Below, in pieces: positions 7,241-9,524 of a stretch of DNA of 9,524 bases; within the stretch, counting starts at the first letter, position 1, and each line of letters begins with the position of its first letter. Source of the stretch: Rikenellaceae bacterium (lineage in GTDB: Bacteria; Bacteroidota; Bacteroidia; Bacteroidales; Rikenellaceae); assembly GCA_020859875.1 (NCBI GenBank), contig JAJBVJ010000059.1:1-9524 (forward strand). Direction: 5' to 3'. The position numbers and the translations under genes are program-made. The notes beneath the pieces are model-generated. The model was not told the origin of the DNA. It saw only the letters and a list, made by a program, of their open reading frames with translations, and ran no database searches.

Positions 7241-9073
7241 ATGACCGACCGATACAACCCTCCATCGGATGCCGGGATAGAAATTCTCTCCCGGGCGGGC
7301 AACACCGCCGCCGACTGGAACACCGTTCTGATAAAACCAGGCACCGACCTTACGGCGATCCGCGGATGTACCTTTTCGGGCGAAGTCCGCATCGGGGAGT
7401 GCGGGAAATATATCACCGACCGCAACGGGATAAAGCGCCGCACGGGGTTATACGATTCCACGCTGATCGACACCACCATCGGCGACAACTGTCTGATAGA
7501 CAACATCGGAGGCTACATCGCCAATGCCCATTTGGGCAGCGGTGTGGTCATAGAGAATACCGGCATGGTGGCATGCACCGGGGAGAGCACCTTCGGCAAC
7601 GGCACACCCGTTCGCACGATCAACGAGGCCGGGGGCCGGGAAGTTCCCATATTCGACGGCCTTTCGGCCCAGGCGGCATATATAATCGCCATGTACAGGC
7701 ACCGTTGGAAGGCCGTCGAGGCCCTCTGCTCGCTTATAGAGGACTACTGCAAAAGCGTCCGGTCGGACAGGTGCCGGATCGGGGACGGCGCGGTAATATC
7801 GGGCTGCGGACAAATAATTAATGTCGACATCGGCCCCGCGGCGCTTATCGAAGGGGCCTCGCAACTGAGGGAAGGCACAGTGAACAGCACCCCGCAGGAG
7901 CCTTCCCACATAGGAACGGGTGTGATCGCCGACCGCTTCATCTGCATGGAAGGCTCGCGGCTTACAGACGGGGTGTCGGTAAGCCATTGCTTTATAGGCC
8001 AGGCCTGCCGGCTCGAAAGCGGCTTTATGGCTGCCCACTCCCTCTTTTTCGCCAACAGCGAAATGGGCGGAGGAGAGGCGGCCTCGGTATTCGCAGGGCC
8101 CTTCACGGTGTCGCACCACCGCTCCTCCCTGCTGATCGCCGGCTACTTTCTCTTTTTCAACGCCGGCAGCGGCTCCAACCAGAGCAACCACCTCTTTAAG
8201 GCGGGTGCCGTCCACCAGGGGATTCATGAGCGGGGGTGCAAATTCGGCAGCAATTCCTATATCATGCTCCCATCGCGCGAAGGGGCCTTTACGGTGGTGA
8301 TCGGCAAGCATACCAGTCACCACGACACCTCGGGCCTCCCCTTCTCCTACCTTATAGAGGACTCGGGGCGGTCGTCCCTCCACCCGGGTGCCAACCTGCG
8401 CAGCTACGGCACCCACCGCGACCTGGAAAAGTGGCCCGCCCGCGACCGCCGCAAAGAGAGCCTCAAAGACCGCATAAACCACAGCGAACATAACCCCTAC
8501 CTGGGAGACAAAATAATGACCGCCATCGGAATCTGCCGAAGGCTCTCCCAGCGGGAAGGGATCGAAACCCATAATTACAACCGTATACGTATAAAACACG
8601 TGGTACTCAAAAGGGGACTGCAGCTCTACGAGACGGCCGCCACCGCGGCAATAGGGGCTGTGCTGGCTACGGGCCGCAACGAGGGCCGGGCCTTTTGCCG
8701 CCGATGGATAGATGCCGCGGGAATGTATCTTCCCCAGGCGGAAATGGAACGTCTTGTGGACATGCTCGAAAAGGGGCGGTTTGCAGATATAACGGCCTTC
8801 GAGAGGGAACTCGACAAAGTCCATGAAAGCTATCCCGCCCACGCCTACGCCTGGGGACTGGGTATTTTGGCGCAGACCCTCGGCCGCGAACCCTCGCCCG
8901 AAGAGATAGCCCGTGCGGTCGAAGACGGCAAGGCCGCCGCCCGAACCCTTACCGAGGTGCGTCGGGAAGACGCCCGAGGCGACATGAACACCGTCATGGA
9001 AACGGGCTACGGCATCGACTGCGAGAACCCGGACGACCGCCGAGCGGATTTCCGGGCGGTGAGGAAGGTGTAG
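7241..9073 (+). CDS. DUF4954-type protein, predicted left-handed beta-helix (hexapeptide repeat)
   Basis: A 610-residue cytoplasmic protein; no signal peptide or membrane segment is visible. From about 70 to 360 it shows runs of the hexapeptide pattern that builds left-handed beta-helices, for example STLIDTTIGDNCLIDNIGG (73-91), CRIGDGAVISGCG (178-190) and DIGPAALIEGAS (196-207). That fold is shared by many acyltransferases and nucleotidyltransferases. A conserved-looking stretch, SNHLFKAGAVHQGIHERG (315-332), and GKHTSHHDTSGLPFSYLIED (355-374) are His-rich and may line an active site. From about 405 to the end it is mainly helical. I place it in DUF4954 from memory of the family, whose function is unknown. 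Any acyl- or sugar-nucleotide role is inference from the fold. It starts at the first ATG after a good promoter, and a small ORF follows without a gap. Confidence 0.8.
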   Translation: MTDRYNPPSDAGIEILSRAGNTAADWNTVLIKPGTDLTAIRGCTFSGEVRIGECGKYITDRNGIKRRTGLYDSTLIDTTIGDNCLIDNIGGYIANAHLGSGVVIENTGMVACTGESTFGNGTPVRTINEAGGREVPIFDGLSAQAAYIIAMYRHRWKAVEALCSLIEDYCKSVRSDRCRIGDGAVISGCGQIINVDIGPAALIEGASQLREGTVNSTPQEPSHIGTGVIADRFICMEGSRLTDGVSVSHCFIGQACRLESGFMAAHSLFFANSEMGGGEAASVFAGPFTVSHHRSSLLIAGYFLFFNAGSGSNQSNHLFKAGAVHQGIHERGCKFGSNSYIMLPSREGAFTVVIGKHTSHHDTSGLPFSYLIEDSGRSSLHPGANLRSYGTHRDLEKWPARDRRKESLKDRINHSEHNPYLGDKIMTAIGICRRLSQREGIETHNYNRIRIKHVVLKRGLQLYETAATAAIGAVLATGRNEGRAFCRRWIDAAGMYLPQAEMERLVDMLEKGRFADITAFERELDKVHESYPAHAYAWGLGILAQTLGREPSPEEIARAVEDGKAAARTLTEVRREDARGDMNTVMETGYGIDCENPDDRRADFRAVRKV

Positions 9074-9340
9074 ATGACTTATTATTCAAACAATATGGCA
9101 TATCTTGACGATTATAAAGAAATTGAAGATATCTTAAAGCCGGTAATAATACTTTGGTTGAAAAGAATATATGTCTTGGCTGGAAATTTCTATGCCTGGT
9201 TTTGGTTGATCAGGGAAATCTTTTTCAGGGAATCATCGACATTAGAAGACTACGTTATGTGGTTTTTCCTTACATGCGGATTTTATTGGTTTATTTTAGA
9301 GCACCCTGAAATATTTTTCAAGATAAAGAAAAACGAATAA
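9074..9340 (+). CDS. Small AT-rich predicted membrane protein
   Basis: An 88-residue ORF whose ATG directly abuts the TAG of the preceding gene, suggesting translational coupling. It has two likely membrane segments, at about 23-47 (PVIILWLKRIYVLAGNFYAW onward) and 60-75 (YVMWFFLTCGFYWFIL), and a basic C-terminal tail, KIKKNE. It is rich in Trp, Tyr and Phe. Codons are AT-rich (AAA, GAA, ATA, TTT), in strong contrast to the GC-rich gene before it. That suggests recent acquisition or a poorly expressed fast-evolving gene. Met8 is an alternative start. I recognise no family. A chance ORF is less likely given its length and paired hydrophobic segments, but it cannot be excluded. Confidence 0.55.
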   Translation: MTYYSNNMAYLDDYKEIEDILKPVIILWLKRIYVLAGNFYAWFWLIREIFFRESSTLEDYVMWFFLTCGFYWFILEHPEIFFKIKKNE

Positions 9341-9380
9341 AGAGAATAGCCTTCCGTACAGACGGACCAAGATAGATTTA

Positions 9381-9511
9381 TACTGTGCTCCGACCGCCGA
9401 AGGCCAACGGCCCTCCGGCGGGGATAGGCAAGTCGTATAAGTGATTTTCTCTTAGGCCGCCGGTAGGCTCCGGCCCTCCGGCGTACCGCCGAATGAGCGA
9501 AGGAGCACGTA
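9381..9511. repeat. GC-rich inverted-repeat element
   Basis: TAC-T-GTGCTCC (9381-9391) and GGAGCACGTA (9502-9511) are complements apart from one bulged T and enclose about 110 bases. Inside, CCGCCG...GGCC (9394-9405) pairs with GGCC...CGGCGG (9409-9421), and CGCCGG (9458-9463) pairs with CCGGCG (9478-9483). The 13-mer CGGCCCTCCGGCG occurs twice (9408-9420 and 9471-9483). A six-T run (9517-9522) lies just beyond the right arm, so the element could end transcription of the upstream pair of genes. It could also be a dispersed palindromic repeat. The stretch at 9396-9414 matches 1599-1617. Confidence 0.5.
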
Positions 9512-9524
9512 AGAAATTTTTTCC

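Noticed and set aside
7448..8842. 464-codon minus-strand frame opposite the DUF4954 gene
   Set aside because: A long antisense frame is common in GC-rich genes. The plus strand has the promoter, the hexapeptide repeats and the family resemblance.

Overview
The window looks like chromosomal DNA from a GC-rich member of the Bacteroidota, most likely Bacteroidales and possibly Alistipes or another Rikenellaceae. The evidence is the DUF4954-type protein, which I know only from this phylum, a sigma-54 gene directly downstream of asnS, and promoter boxes of the Bacteroidota type (TAnnTTTG with a TTTG-like box about 19-20 bases upstream). Shine-Dalgarno sites are absent or weak, and the intergenic repeats are GC-rich. 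The genus is a guess; the phylum is well supported.

Layout: (1) 12-1250, plus strand: a two-lobed retropepsin-like aspartic protease with an alpha-helical N-terminal part, probably cut by the window edge. (2) 1251-1940: no convincing gene. This stretch holds an inverted repeat around a palindrome, a 27-base direct repeat present twice at a 130-base period with a short third relative, a GC-rich palindromic motif, and a nested set of inverted repeats ending in eight Ts that could be a structured RNA. (3) 1941-2990, minus: a family 2 glycosyltransferase pseudogene that can be followed through all three frames with seven frame switches. (4) 3062-6008, minus: asnS followed by rpoN, two intact housekeeping genes. 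(5) 6155-7114, minus: an unrecognised lipoprotein with a clear intrinsic terminator. (6) 7163-7219: two back-to-back promoters that appear to share one TTCGAA as their upstream box. (7) 7241-9073, plus: a DUF4954-type left-handed beta-helix protein, then at once a small AT-rich membrane-protein ORF (9074-9340). (8) 9381-9511: a GC-rich inverted-repeat element that shares a motif with the repeats in part 2.

The genes do not form one pathway. asnS and rpoN may be read together. The lipoprotein and the DUF4954 gene are divergently transcribed from a shared control region. The small membrane ORF is probably read through from the DUF4954 gene but differs from it sharply in composition. I found no CRISPR array, transposase, phage gene or known defence system. 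The least explained parts are the candidate structured RNA at 1633-1774, the shared-box divergent promoter, the AT-rich ORF, and the repeat families at both ends of the window.
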